Assembly (NCBI RefSeq): GCF_000058485.1
Contig: NC_008278.1
Span: 1,358,962-1,422,961 of the forward strand
Direction: 5' to 3'
Length of the DNA stretch: 64,000 bases
Source: Frankia alni ACN14a
GTDB lineage: Bacteria; Actinomycetota; Actinomycetes; Frankiales; Frankiaceae
Translations under genes and position numbers: made by a program
Notes under the pieces: generated by a model
Seen by the model: the letters and a program-made list of their open reading frames with translations, nothing else
The model's database searches: none
Told to the model about the DNA's origin: nothing
Shown: one piece after another, positions 16,408 through 25,708 of the stretch
How the letters are laid out: every line of letters begins with the position of its first letter
Numbering within the stretch: position 1 is the first letter of the stretch

Positions 16408-17537
16408 CCGTCGAGCGCGCCAGCGTCCTGGTCGTGGATGACAGTGTCAGCAAACGCTACGTGCTCGGCAGCTGGCTGCGTCGGGCCGGCTACGAGGTGT
16501 TCGAGGCATCCTCCGGCGAGGAGGCGCTGCGCGAGGTGCGCGACCACGTCCCGGATCTGGTCGTGCTCGACGTGCACCTGCCCGACCTCAGCGGCATCGA
16601 GGTCTGCCGGCGGATCAAACGGGACCGCGAGTCCGCCGGCGTTCCGGTGCTGCACGTGTCCGCGATCGCGGTCGACGCCGGCGACCGCAGCATCGGCCTG
16701 GACGAGGGTGCCGACGCCTACCTCGTCGACCCCATCGAGCCGCGCGAGTTCCTCTCCACCGTGGGCGCGCTGCTGCGCCAGTCCCGCCGCTACGCCGAGG
16801 AACATCGCATCGCGCTCACCCTGCAGCGCAGCCTGCTGCCGGCGACCCTGCCCGACCTCGCCGGCCTGCGGGTGGCGGCCCGCTACCACGCCTCCGCCGC
16901 CCAGGCCGAGGTCGGCGGGGACTTCTTCGACGCCTTCGACACGCCCGACGGCGAGGCCTTCGTCGTCATCGGCGACGTCCAGGGCCATTCGTTGGGTGCG
17001 GCGATCATCATGGCCGAGCTGCGCTACGCGTTGCGGGCCTACGCGTTCGACGGACACCGGCCGGCGGCGGTGCTGGACCGGCTCAACCGGCTGATGCTCC
17101 TGTCTCACCCCGAGGCGACGGCGACCGTGTGCATCCTCACCTTCCCGCCCGACCGGTCCCGGGTGACGATCGTCAACGCCGGGCACCTCCCCCCGCTGCT
17201 GATCGGACCGGATCGGCTGTCCTACTGGGAGGCCGGCGCCGGGGTCCTGCTCGGCGTCGACGCCGGCGCCCAGATCGCGGACACCATGCCCCTGCCCGCC
17301 GGTAGCCGCCTGCTGCTGTTCACCGACGGCCTGGTGGAACGGCGCTCGGAGCCGATCGAGGTCAGCCTCGCCACGCTCGCGAGCTCCGTCGCGGCGGCGC
17401 ACGGCCTCGGTGGCGGCACCGGGCCGCGCCGCGCCCGGCGGTCCATCACCGACGTCGCCGACGGCCTGCTCGCCGCCGCCGACGGCGCCGCCGACGACGT
17501 CGCGCTCGTCCTCGTGGAAGCCATCGGCCCCGACTGA
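16404..17537 (+). CDS. Receiver-PP2C (RsbU-like) serine phosphatase
   Basis: A 377-residue effector with an N-terminal receiver (1-125) and a SpoIIE/RsbU-type PP2C domain (about 140-375). The receiver has the acidic 'VVDDS', phosphoacceptor D56 in 'VLDVHLPDLSG' and Ser in 'HVSAI', but the conserved Lys is Asp ('YLVDPIEP'). The phosphatase has 'AEVGGDFFDAF', 'GDVQGHSLGAA', 'NAGHLPPLL' and 'FTDGLVERR', all metal-site signatures. It would dephosphorylate an anti-sigma antagonist to free a sigma factor; neither antagonist nor sigma factor is in the window. GTG 16404 overlaps the kinase stop, ending a six-gene run. Confidence 0.9.
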   Translation: MTVERASVLVVDDSVSKRYVLGSWLRRAGYEVFEASSGEEALREVRDHVPDLVVLDVHLPDLSGIEVCRRIKRDRESAGVPVLHVSAIAVDAGDRSIGLDEGADAYLVDPIEPREFLSTVGALLRQSRRYAEEHRIALTLQRSLLPATLPDLAGLRVAARYHASAAQAEVGGDFFDAFDTPDGEAFVVIGDVQGHSLGAAIIMAELRYALRAYAFDGHRPAAVLDRLNRLMLLSHPEATATVCILTFPPDRSRVTIVNAGHLPPLLIGPDRLSYWEAGAGVLLGVDAGAQIADTMPLPAGSRLLLFTDGLVERRSEPIEVSLATLASSVAAAHGLGGGTGPRRARRSITDVADGLLAAADGAADDVALVLVEAIGPD

Positions 17538-17549
17538 GCCGTCCGGCTC
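17536..17549. terminator. Small hairpin between convergent genes
   Basis: GAGCCG and CGGCTC flank a two-base centre directly at the stop of the receiver-PP2C gene. It is short and lacks a T-run, so support is weak. Confidence 0.3.
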
Positions 17550-17612
17550 ACCCTCCCGGTCGTGCCGCGAGCGCTGCCGCTCTCCCACGCACCGCAAAGC
17601 CTCCCGTCACCG

Positions 17613-20600
17613 CTAGCGGCCGCCCCGATTCTGACCGTTCTGGGGTCCACCGTTCTGGGGCCCGCCGTTCGGCTGCCCGCCGTTCGGCTGCCCGCCGTTC
17701 GGCTGGCCGGCGCCGTTGTCCCGGCCGTTCGGGCCTGCCTGCTGCGTGCCGTTCTGGCCGAGCGGGGCGCTGCGGGCCTGCGGCTGACCGAAGACGCCCG
17801 GCATGACCTGCTGGCCGAGGTTCTGGAGCAGGTCGCCGAGGCCCTGGCCCGGCGCCGGTGCGGGCGGGGGCGGCGGGGTGTTCTGCAGACCGCCCTTGGT
17901 GCCGTGGGCCACCGTCGGATCGGCGCCGGGCAGCGCGACCACCGGCTGGTTGGCCAGTGCCGCCCGCATCGACTTGCCCCAGATGATCGCCGGCAGGTCA
18001 CCACCAAAGACCCGTGACCAGGTCCGACCGTCCGCGACGACGTTGCGCAGCGGGTGGGACTCGGCGCCGGTGGGGTCGCCGACGGACACCGCCGCGGTCA
18101 TCTGCGGGGTGAAACCGACGTACCAGGCGGCGGAGAACTCGTCGGTGGTGCCGGTCTTGCCGGCCGAGGGACGGCCGATCGCGGCGTTGGTCCCCGTGCC
18201 GTTGATCGGAACGCCGGCCAGCACGCTGGTCACCGTGTCGGCGACCCCCTTCGCCAGCACCTGCTCGCACTGCGGCGGGCGGGCGACGTCGATCGGGTCC
18301 TTGCTGGAGTCCACGGCCCCGGTGGCGAACCGCGGCGCGCAGCGCAGGCCGCCGCCGGCGATCGTCGCGTAGGCGTCGGCCATCTGCAGCGGCGAGACGT
18401 ACATGTACCGACCGCCGCCGATGGCGGTCGCCCCGTCCGTCGGCCCGATCTTGTCGGCCTCCGGGGGAGCGACGCCGAGCCGCTTGGCCATCTCCATCAC
18501 CGGGCCGATGCCGGTCTTCTCCGCGAGCTGCACGTAGAAGGTGTTCACCGAGTCCCAGGTGCCACGGGGGATGTCGTAGATGCCGGCCTCGGCCGGGTCG
18601 GAGTTCGAGAAACCCTTGGCGCAGTCGCCCTCGCCGCGGTCGAGCGGGAACTTCGGGCTGACGTAGCAGGCCGGCGAGTAGAAGGCCGTCGACGTGCCGT
18701 AGCCCTGCTCCAGGGCGGCGGCGAGCACGAACGTCTTGAACGTCGACCCGGGCTGGAACGTCGCGTTCGTGGGCAGCGGCACCACCGTCTGGTTGAGGCC
18801 GGCGTTCGACCCGTACACCCGGTTGACCGCCATCGCGAGGATGTTGCCGGTGCCCGGCTGGATGACCACCTCGGTCGCCGACACCCGGTTGTCCGGGGCG
18901 ATCGTCGAGTTCACCGCGTCCTGCGCCGCCTGCTGGACCAGCGGGTCCAGGGTGGTGCGGATCACCAGGCCGCCCTCGTAGATGCGCCGGTTGCGTTCCT
19001 CGACGGTGGTGCCGAGCGCCGGGCTGGCCCGCAGCTGCGCGCGGACGTAGTCGCAGAAGAACGGCGCGGTGGACGTCTCGCAGGAGTCCGCGGCCGGCGG
19101 TGGGGCCGGCACCACGTTCAGGGGCATCTGCTTCGCCGCGTCCGCCTGTGTCGGCGAGACGTACTTGTTCTCCGCCATCTTGTCGAGCACGGTGTTGCGC
19201 CGGACCAGCGCCGCCTGCGGGTGCGCGGCCGGGTTGTACCGCGACGGGCTCTGCACCAGCCCGGCGAGCAGGGCCGCCTGCTCGAGGGTGACCTGGGAGA
19301 TGGGCACCCCGAAGTAGTGTTCGGCGGCCGTGCCGACGCCGTAGGCGCCGTCGCCGAAGTAGGCGATGTTCAGGTAGCGCTCGAGGATCTCGTCCTTGGA
19401 GAATCGCTTCTCGATGTCGAGGGCGTAGCGGAGCTCCTGGATCTTGCGGTCCAGTGAGTCGCCGGCGGCCACCTCACGCTCCTGGGTCGTGCGGGCGTTC
19501 TGCAACAGCACGTTCTTGACGTACTGCTGGGTCAGCGTCGATCCACCCTGGGCGACCCCGCCGGCTTCGCTGTTGCGCAGTGCCGCCCGCACGACGCCCT
19601 GCGGGTCGACCCCGCCGTGCTCGTAGAAGCGGGCGTCCTCGATGGAGACGATCGCCTCACGCATGATCTTCGGGATGGCGCTGCCCGGGACGACGATGCG
19701 GTTCTCGGCGCCCCGCAGCGTCGCGATCACCGAGCCGTCGCTGGCGAGGATCGTCGAACTCTGCGGCAGCGGCGGGGTGACCAGTTCGCTCGGCAGCCCG
19801 AGAAAGTGGTCCGCGCTGCCCTTGGCGAACAGGCCGACCGCCCCCACGAACGGCAGCGACAGCAGGGCGACGACCACGCCGAGCGCGCCTGCCGTCAGCG
19901 CCATCTTCTTCAGCACGCGGCGCCGGTCGACGGGCGGCCGTGTCAGAATGCGGCCGCCCGGCCCGTCCCCGGCCGGAGCCTGGGAGTCGAGGGTGTCGCC
20001 GCGTCCCGGTCCGCTCGGGGGCCCGTCCTGGCCGCGGGTGGCGGTGTCGGTCGGTGCCGCCGGGGTTGTGCCGACTGGTGCCCCCGGAGCCGTGCCGGGC
20101 GCCGGGCGGACCGTCGTCGCGGTCGCGGTCGATGCGGTTCCGGCCCGCTCCGAACGCGCCGTCGCGCGGCCACGGATCTTTGCGCCGACGCCCGCCGGCC
20201 TGGCCCGGGCCGCCGGTCTCGCCGTGCCCTGAGGCCCCGCGTCACCCGCCGGCCCCGCGTCACCTGCCGGCCCCGCGTCACCTGCCGGCCCCGCGTCACC
20301 TGCCGGTCCCGCGTCACCCGCCGGTCCCGCCTTGGGCGTCGCTCCTCCCGCCCTTCCCGCCCTGGGTGCCGTCGGTCCCGTCTTGGGCGTCGGTCCGGCC
20401 TTCGGCGTCGCCGGTCCCGGCTTCGGCGTCGCCGATCGTGGTGGTGCCGCCGATCTCGGCGGGGTGGCCGCGCGTTCGGCGGGGACTCCGCGGGGCGTGC
20501 CGTCGGCGCGGGTCGGCACCCCGGCGGATCCCCCTCGCGACGAACCACCCGCCGGTGCGGGCGGGCTGGGTCGGGATGGAGTGCTCGACTCCCGTCCGCC

Positions 20601-20669
20601 AGACGTCGACGTCACCCCCTCGGTGGGCCGGCGGAACCGCCGGGATCTTCGTGGGACCTCAACCAGCAT
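17613..20669 (-). CDS. Bifunctional class A penicillin-binding protein (PonA-like)
   Basis: Peptidoglycan glycosyltransferase and transpeptidase anchored in the membrane. The protein has 1018 residues: a long cytoplasmic Pro/Ala/Gly tail (1-250), a membrane segment (about 257-280), a GT51 domain with catalytic E344 in 'SIEDARFYEHGGVD' and 'GGSTLTQQYVKN', and a transpeptidase with S642 and K645 in 'PGSTFKTF', the SxN motif at S707 ('SVNTFY') and K838 in 'GKTGTTDEF'. The C terminus is an Asn/Gly/Gln-rich repeat (NGGQP, NGGPQ units). The cytoplasmic tail carries Ala-Gly-Pro-Ala-Gly-Asp repeats. ATG 20669 was chosen as the first in-frame start; an internal start is possible, because the tail has no family support. 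Confidence 0.92.
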   Translation of the reverse strand: MLVEVPRRSRRFRRPTEGVTSTSGGRESSTPSRPSPPAPAGGSSRGGSAGVPTRADGTPRGVPAERAATPPRSAAPPRSATPKPGPATPKAGPTPKTGPTAPRAGRAGGATPKAGPAGDAGPAGDAGPAGDAGPAGDAGPAGDAGPQGTARPAARARPAGVGAKIRGRATARSERAGTASTATATTVRPAPGTAPGAPVGTTPAAPTDTATRGQDGPPSGPGRGDTLDSQAPAGDGPGGRILTRPPVDRRRVLKKMALTAGALGVVVALLSLPFVGAVGLFAKGSADHFLGLPSELVTPPLPQSSTILASDGSVIATLRGAENRIVVPGSAIPKIMREAIVSIEDARFYEHGGVDPQGVVRAALRNSEAGGVAQGGSTLTQQYVKNVLLQNARTTQEREVAAGDSLDRKIQELRYALDIEKRFSKDEILERYLNIAYFGDGAYGVGTAAEHYFGVPISQVTLEQAALLAGLVQSPSRYNPAAHPQAALVRRNTVLDKMAENKYVSPTQADAAKQMPLNVVPAPPPAADSCETSTAPFFCDYVRAQLRASPALGTTVEERNRRIYEGGLVIRTTLDPLVQQAAQDAVNSTIAPDNRVSATEVVIQPGTGNILAMAVNRVYGSNAGLNQTVVPLPTNATFQPGSTFKTFVLAAALEQGYGTSTAFYSPACYVSPKFPLDRGEGDCAKGFSNSDPAEAGIYDIPRGTWDSVNTFYVQLAEKTGIGPVMEMAKRLGVAPPEADKIGPTDGATAIGGGRYMYVSPLQMADAYATIAGGGLRCAPRFATGAVDSSKDPIDVARPPQCEQVLAKGVADTVTSVLAGVPINGTGTNAAIGRPSAGKTGTTDEFSAAWYVGFTPQMTAAVSVGDPTGAESHPLRNVVADGRTWSRVFGGDLPAIIWGKSMRAALANQPVVALPGADPTVAHGTKGGLQNTPPPPPAPAPGQGLGDLLQNLGQQVMPGVFGQPQARSAPLGQNGTQQAGPNGRDNGAGQPNGGQPNGGQPNGGPQNGGPQNGQNRGGR
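20233..20322 (-). repeat. Five-copy 18-bp tandem repeat in the PBP gene
   Basis: Five units with period 18 bases begin at 20233, 20251, 20269, 20287 and 20305 and encode a collagen-like Ala-Gly-Pro-Ala-Gly-Asp repeat in the cytoplasmic tail. Units differ by one or two bases. Confidence 0.85.
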
Positions 20670-20793
20670 GCGTGACCCGGCGCTTGGTCGCTCATCGGCA
20701 CCCGGGTGCTCGCGGGCTGACCGAACAGTTCGGGCGAAGCGAACCTGGCTGCGGACGGGCGCCGATTCACGGCAGTTGGCATGGACGGTCCGA

Positions 20794-20810
20794 TACCGCT
20801 GGTAACGGTA
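20794..20810. promoter_or_regulatory. Inverted repeat upstream of the PBP gene
   Basis: TACCG (20794-20798) and CGGTA (20806-20810) are separated by 7 bases, about 125 bp before the PBP start. It could be an operator; the arms are short enough to arise by chance. Confidence 0.25.
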
Positions 20811-20872
20811 GACGAGCGTTTCCCGCGGGGGCGACCCGGCGGGCCAGGTGTGTGCGGTACGCCTCGGATTGT

Positions 20873-21433
20873 TTAGCGACCGTTAAGGGAGTGGGGCTCC
20901 CATGGTCCGGGTCCGCCGGGTCCGCCGGGTCCGCCGGGTCCGGCCGGGCCCGGCATGCGCAGCAGCCGGCGGCCCTTCTGCGCCTCGAAGTCGAGGGCGG
21001 CGACCGGCGGGGACGGCGGGATGCGCCGGGTGAGCTGCCCGAGCCGGCGGACGTCGGCGGCGACCTCCGCCTCGGCCAGCACCCGCACGGCGAAGGCCAG
21101 GTCGCTGGGGCTCACCTGGTAGCGCCGCTCCAGCTCGTCGGCGTAGGCGGCGGCGAGCAGCTCGCGCTCGCCGTACTCGCGGTGACCGCCGGGGGAGCGG
21201 GCGGGCACGAGCAGGCCCAGCGACTCGCGGTAGCGCAGCATGCGCGGTGTGGTGTCCAACACCGCCGCGGCCCGCGCGATGGGGAGCCGCTGCTCGGGCC
21301 GGAGCTGGACCCGCTGACGTAGTCGCTCCAGCACGTGCCGCACGAACGAGTCCTCCCGGCGGGGTGGGGCGGCACCCTCCCGGCCTCTCACGTCGATCCG
21401 ATCATGCGACGAAGAGTACGGGCGAGGCGCCAT
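20873..21433 (-). CDS. MerR-family transcriptional regulator
   Basis: A 186-residue DNA-binding protein. The MerR-type winged helix lies at about 45-100: 'LPIARAAAVLDTTPRMLRY' followed by 'LGLLVPARSPGGHREY'. It is placed unusually deep because about 45 Arg/Glu-rich residues precede it. The C-terminal half is a helical region without Cys ligands, ending in a Gly-Pro repeat (PGGPGGPGG), so metal sensing is unlikely. It is divergent from ahcY across 167 bp and lies upstream of the PBP gene on the same strand. A TAGAAT at 21450-21445 is only 11 bases before the ATG and could give a nearly leaderless transcript. The target is unknown. Confidence 0.82.
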   Translation of the reverse strand: MAPRPYSSSHDRIDVRGREGAAPPRREDSFVRHVLERLRQRVQLRPEQRLPIARAAAVLDTTPRMLRYRESLGLLVPARSPGGHREYGERELLAAAYADELERRYQVSPSDLAFAVRVLAEAEVAADVRRLGQLTRRIPPSPPVAALDFEAQKGRRLLRMPGPAGPGGPGGPGGPGPWEPHSLNGR

Positions 21434-21459
21434 GCAGGGCCCCGATTCTAACAGCGAGT

Positions 21460-22926
<1,467 letters not shown>

Positions 22927-22927
22927 C

Positions 22928-22982
22928 AAACCGATGTGAGGCTCTTGGTTTCTGGGAGGCCATATCTGACACTTTGATGTCA
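22928..22982. terminator. Inverted repeats between ahcY and the RDD gene
   Basis: AAACC (22928-22932) can pair with GGTTT (22947-22951), and TGACA (22967-22971) with TGTCA (22978-22982). Either could serve the convergent ends; both stems are only 5 bp. Confidence 0.3.
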
Positions 22983-24044
22983 GGGCCGAGACCGGCCGTT
23001 CGACGGAGGTGCCTGCTCGGGCCAGGCGGAGACCGGCCCGGTCGTGGGCGGCCTGGGCGTGCGCGGCCCGGCACCCGTCCATGAAGCGCCTGGCGGCGGG
23101 GGGGCTGGAACCCATGCGGGAGCCGCGTTCGAACCGAACCCGCCCGGGGGAGCTGTGGGCGGGCGCTGCGCGGCGAGGCGGGCGTAGGCCCGGCGGGTGC
23201 GTTCGGCGAGCACCGCCGACAGGTAGGCCCACCCCGGCGTGCCCGGGGGCGGCGGCGGCGTGACCACCGCGCGCACCTCGTCGACCAGGCCGCACCCAAG
23301 GCGGTCCAGCGCCTGCGGCGACAGGGTGTGCGCACGGCTCAGGAACTGGCGGGCGCGCAGGGCGAGACCGTCGTCGAGCCCGGTCAGGTCGAGCAGGGCC
23401 GCCCACCCGAGCAGGGGCGACGGCACGAAGGGCGCGGCGCCGACGGTGCGTGGAACGCTCACCTGCAGCACCACCGTCCCGGCGAACACGTCGCCCAGGC
23501 GCTTGCTGTGCCGGGAGGAGATCATGCTCACGATGGCGGGCAGACCGAGCAGGGCCCCGGGGCGTTCGATGACCGCGCCGATGAGGCCCCGGGTGAAGGC
23601 GTGCCGGAAGCGGATGGGCCCGCCGTCGTCGCGAACCACCCGCAGGCCCAACGCCATCTTCCCGAGGGTCCGTCCGCGGCTCAGCGTCTCGCACGCCACC
23701 GGGTAGCCGAGCACCATGGCGACGTAGATCAGCAGAAAGATGGCGGCGACCAGCGCGTCGTCCTCGGGTCGCACGACGAGCACGACCAGGGCGCCGAGGA
23801 TGTTCAGGATGTAGAACTCGGCGAGCAGGTCGATCAGCCCGGCCACCAGCCGTGATCCCAGCCTGGCCACCCGCAGGTCGATGGCGACCGCTTCACCGGT
23901 GACGATCGCTTCAGCTGGGGCGATCGCTTCACCGATGGCGACCGCTTCACCGGTGACGATCGCCCCGCCGGGGCGGTTCGCCTGTGCGCCCGGCGCGCCG
24001 GCGCGGCTCGCCCCGTGGGGACCGCTCCGGACGACCTGGTTCAT
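22980..24044 (-). CDS. RDD family membrane protein
   Basis: A 354-residue integral membrane protein. The RDD domain (about residues 55-195) starts with 'RLGSRLVAGLIDLLAEF' and contains hydrophobic segments plus the conserved 'RGRTLGKMALGLRVV' and 'RFRHAFTRGLI' stretches. The N-terminal 50 residues hold a repeated Gly-Glu-Ala-Val/Ile-Ala motif encoded by 30-bp direct repeats; the C-terminal 150 residues are cytoplasmic and Pro-rich. The RDD gene is usually the neighbour of a SpoIIM-like gene; here the partner lies 10 kb away at 34202, beyond a PKS block. RDD proteins are proposed transporters, but the role here is unknown. Confidence 0.87.
   Translation of the reverse strand: MNQVVRSGPHGASRAGAPGAQANRPGGAIVTGEAVAIGEAIAPAEAIVTGEAVAIDLRVARLGSRLVAGLIDLLAEFYILNILGALVVLVVRPEDDALVAAIFLLIYVAMVLGYPVACETLSRGRTLGKMALGLRVVRDDGGPIRFRHAFTRGLIGAVIERPGALLGLPAIVSMISSRHSKRLGDVFAGTVVLQVSVPRTVGAAPFVPSPLLGWAALLDLTGLDDGLALRARQFLSRAHTLSPQALDRLGCGLVDEVRAVVTPPPPPGTPGWAYLSAVLAERTRRAYARLAAQRPPTAPPGGFGSNAAPAWVPAPPPPGASWTGAGPRTPRPPTTGPVSAWPEQAPPSNGRSRP
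23880..23963 (-). repeat. 30-bp direct repeats in the RDD gene 5' end
   Basis: Positions 23880-23909 and 23934-23963 are identical 30-base stretches, with a related degenerate copy between them. They encode the Gly-Glu-Ala-rich N terminus, so the protein N terminus probably varies by copy number. Confidence 0.85.
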
Positions 24045-24816
24045 GGGGCCCCCGGGAATCTCGGTGTGCGTGCGGATCTCACCCTATGGTCTCCGGCGGG
24101 CACCGAGGACTGCCCGTCCAGGTGCGCCAGGACGGCTCGGTGGCTCCCCGCCGGCTGTCAAAACGGTTCGCATCGGCATACTACCGTCACTTACCGCACG
24201 CCCGGACTAATCGCGCAGATATCCAAATCCTGGCTCGGAATTGGGCGGTGCGGGCACATTCGGTGCCGGCCGTCGCCTTCTCCGAGCAGTCGGGCCGGCC
24301 CGGCATGCCGGCTCTTGACGGTGCCGCGGAAATCCCCCCATGATGCAGGGGTGATCTCTGTTCCGTAGTGCCGAGAGAAGATTGGCCGACGGTGTGTTCG
24401 GCAGATTTTCTGGATCCTGGCCGGCGAGGGACGTGGCGGTGGATGTGGCCGTGGTGCCCTCGGCCCGATCGGAATCCAGCATTGCAAGAACCGTGGCTCG
24501 GGCGGAGCTGGGTTGCCGGCTGTCGGCGGGCCGGATGGCGTGGTTCCGATGAGCGAGGATGAGAACCAGGCTGGCGCCGGACCGAAACGCCGAGTGGTCA
24601 CCGGCGGCCACCGACAACCCGCGGCTCGTTCTGTGTCGAACATCGGTCGATCATGGCCGCATCTCTGTGACCCTGTGACCCGTAAGTGTTCGGCCGGCCT
24701 TCGAGTACGGATTCTTGTGCCAGGTGTGAAGCCATCCGCTGCGCTGTCCGCGCGGAAGAAGGACGGCAGCCCGCCCGCGGCATCTGCGCCGCGCCCTATC
24801 GTCCGGAGCTGACAGC
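24045..24816. other. Long gene-free region upstream of the orphan regulator
   Basis: No frame here has family support; the short frames on both strands lack plausible starts and composition. Base composition is visibly less GC-rich than the flanks, especially 24160-24260 and 24360-24420. GCCGA (24385-24389) and TCGGC (24398-24402) form a small hairpin followed by AGATTTTC, which could be a terminator or leader structure. The region divides the RDD gene from the regulator-KS-PKS block and may hold its promoter. Confidence 0.5.
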
Positions 24817-25512
24817 ATGGCCGACCAACCGGTCCGCACATTGATCGTGGCGGCCGAACCCGTCCTCGCCGCCAGGCTGCGCGGCTACGTCGCCGGTGTT
24901 CCAGGGTTCGTCGTCAGCGGGGTGGCCAGCAGCGGGGAGCAGGCGCTGTCACCCGCCCTGCGCGGTCGGCTCGACCTGATCCTGCTGGACTTCTTCCTGC
25001 CGGACATGAGCGGGCTGGACGTGTGTCGGGCCCTGCGCGCCCGCGGCTCGGCCCTCGACATCATCGCCGTCTCCCTCGTCCGGGATCTGGCCATGGTGCA
25101 GGCGGCGATGTCCTACGGCGTCATCCAGTACGTCGTGAAGCCGTTCACCGCCATCGCGTTCCGGCGCTGCCTGGAGCGGTACTCGGCCTTCCGGCGGCAG
25201 ATCGCGGCCGGCGCCGGCGGGCTCGTGCGCCAGCGTGACGTGGACCTCGCCCTGTCCCGGCTGCGGCTCGACGGCTCCGGCGTGACACTGCCCAAGGGGC
25301 TGTCCGCCCCCACTCTCGACACCGTGGTCGGCCACCTGCGCGGGGCGGTGGGGCCGTTGTCCGCGGACGAGGTCGCCGGGGGCCTCGGGCTGGCCCGGGT
25401 GACGGCGCGCCGCTATCTCGAATGGCTGGCCGCGCAGCGCCTGGCGATCCGGACCATGAGCTACGGCCACACCGGCCGACCGCGCCACCTGTACCTGTGG
25501 CGTCGGACGTGA
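24817..25512 (+). CDS. Orphan CitB/DcuR-type response regulator with altered receiver
   Basis: A 231-residue protein from ATG 24817 with GGAG 8 bases upstream. Residues 7-125 form a receiver; residues 140-230 form the DcuR/CitB-type HTH region ('LPKGLSAPTLDTVVGHL', 'VARVTARRYLEWL'-like, and 'YGHTGRPRHLYLW'). The phosphoacceptor D58 ('LLDFFLPDMSG'), S86 and K108 ('VVKPF') remain, but the two Mg-binding acids after the first strand are Ala (A12, A13 in 'LIVAAEPV'). Phosphorylation is therefore doubtful. No sensor kinase lies nearby. It stands 196 bp before the ketosynthase gene on the same strand and may control that gene and the PKS, which is inference. Confidence 0.85.
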   Translation: MADQPVRTLIVAAEPVLAARLRGYVAGVPGFVVSGVASSGEQALSPALRGRLDLILLDFFLPDMSGLDVCRALRARGSALDIIAVSLVRDLAMVQAAMSYGVIQYVVKPFTAIAFRRCLERYSAFRRQIAAGAGGLVRQRDVDLALSRLRLDGSGVTLPKGLSAPTLDTVVGHLRGAVGPLSADEVAGGLGLARVTARRYLEWLAAQRLAIRTMSYGHTGRPRHLYLWRRT

Positions 25513-25708
25513 CACTCGCCGCCGGATCGGGCCCGGGCAGACCACTATGACCTAAACGGCGACAGCGCCCCGGTCGCGCGCAAAGGTAGCTGTTGGCGGC
25601 CTCGCCGGCCGGTCCGTGACCTCGCCGCCGGCGACTTCCGCCCCCATCGCCGCCGAACCCGTGCGTCCACATTCTGCTCTGCCGACCGGACCACCTGGAG
25701 TGACCGCG

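Noticed and set aside
24513-24812. Small plus-strand frame (99 codons) before the orphan regulator
   Set aside because: It lacks a convincing ribosome site, domain or composition; the region is more likely regulatory.
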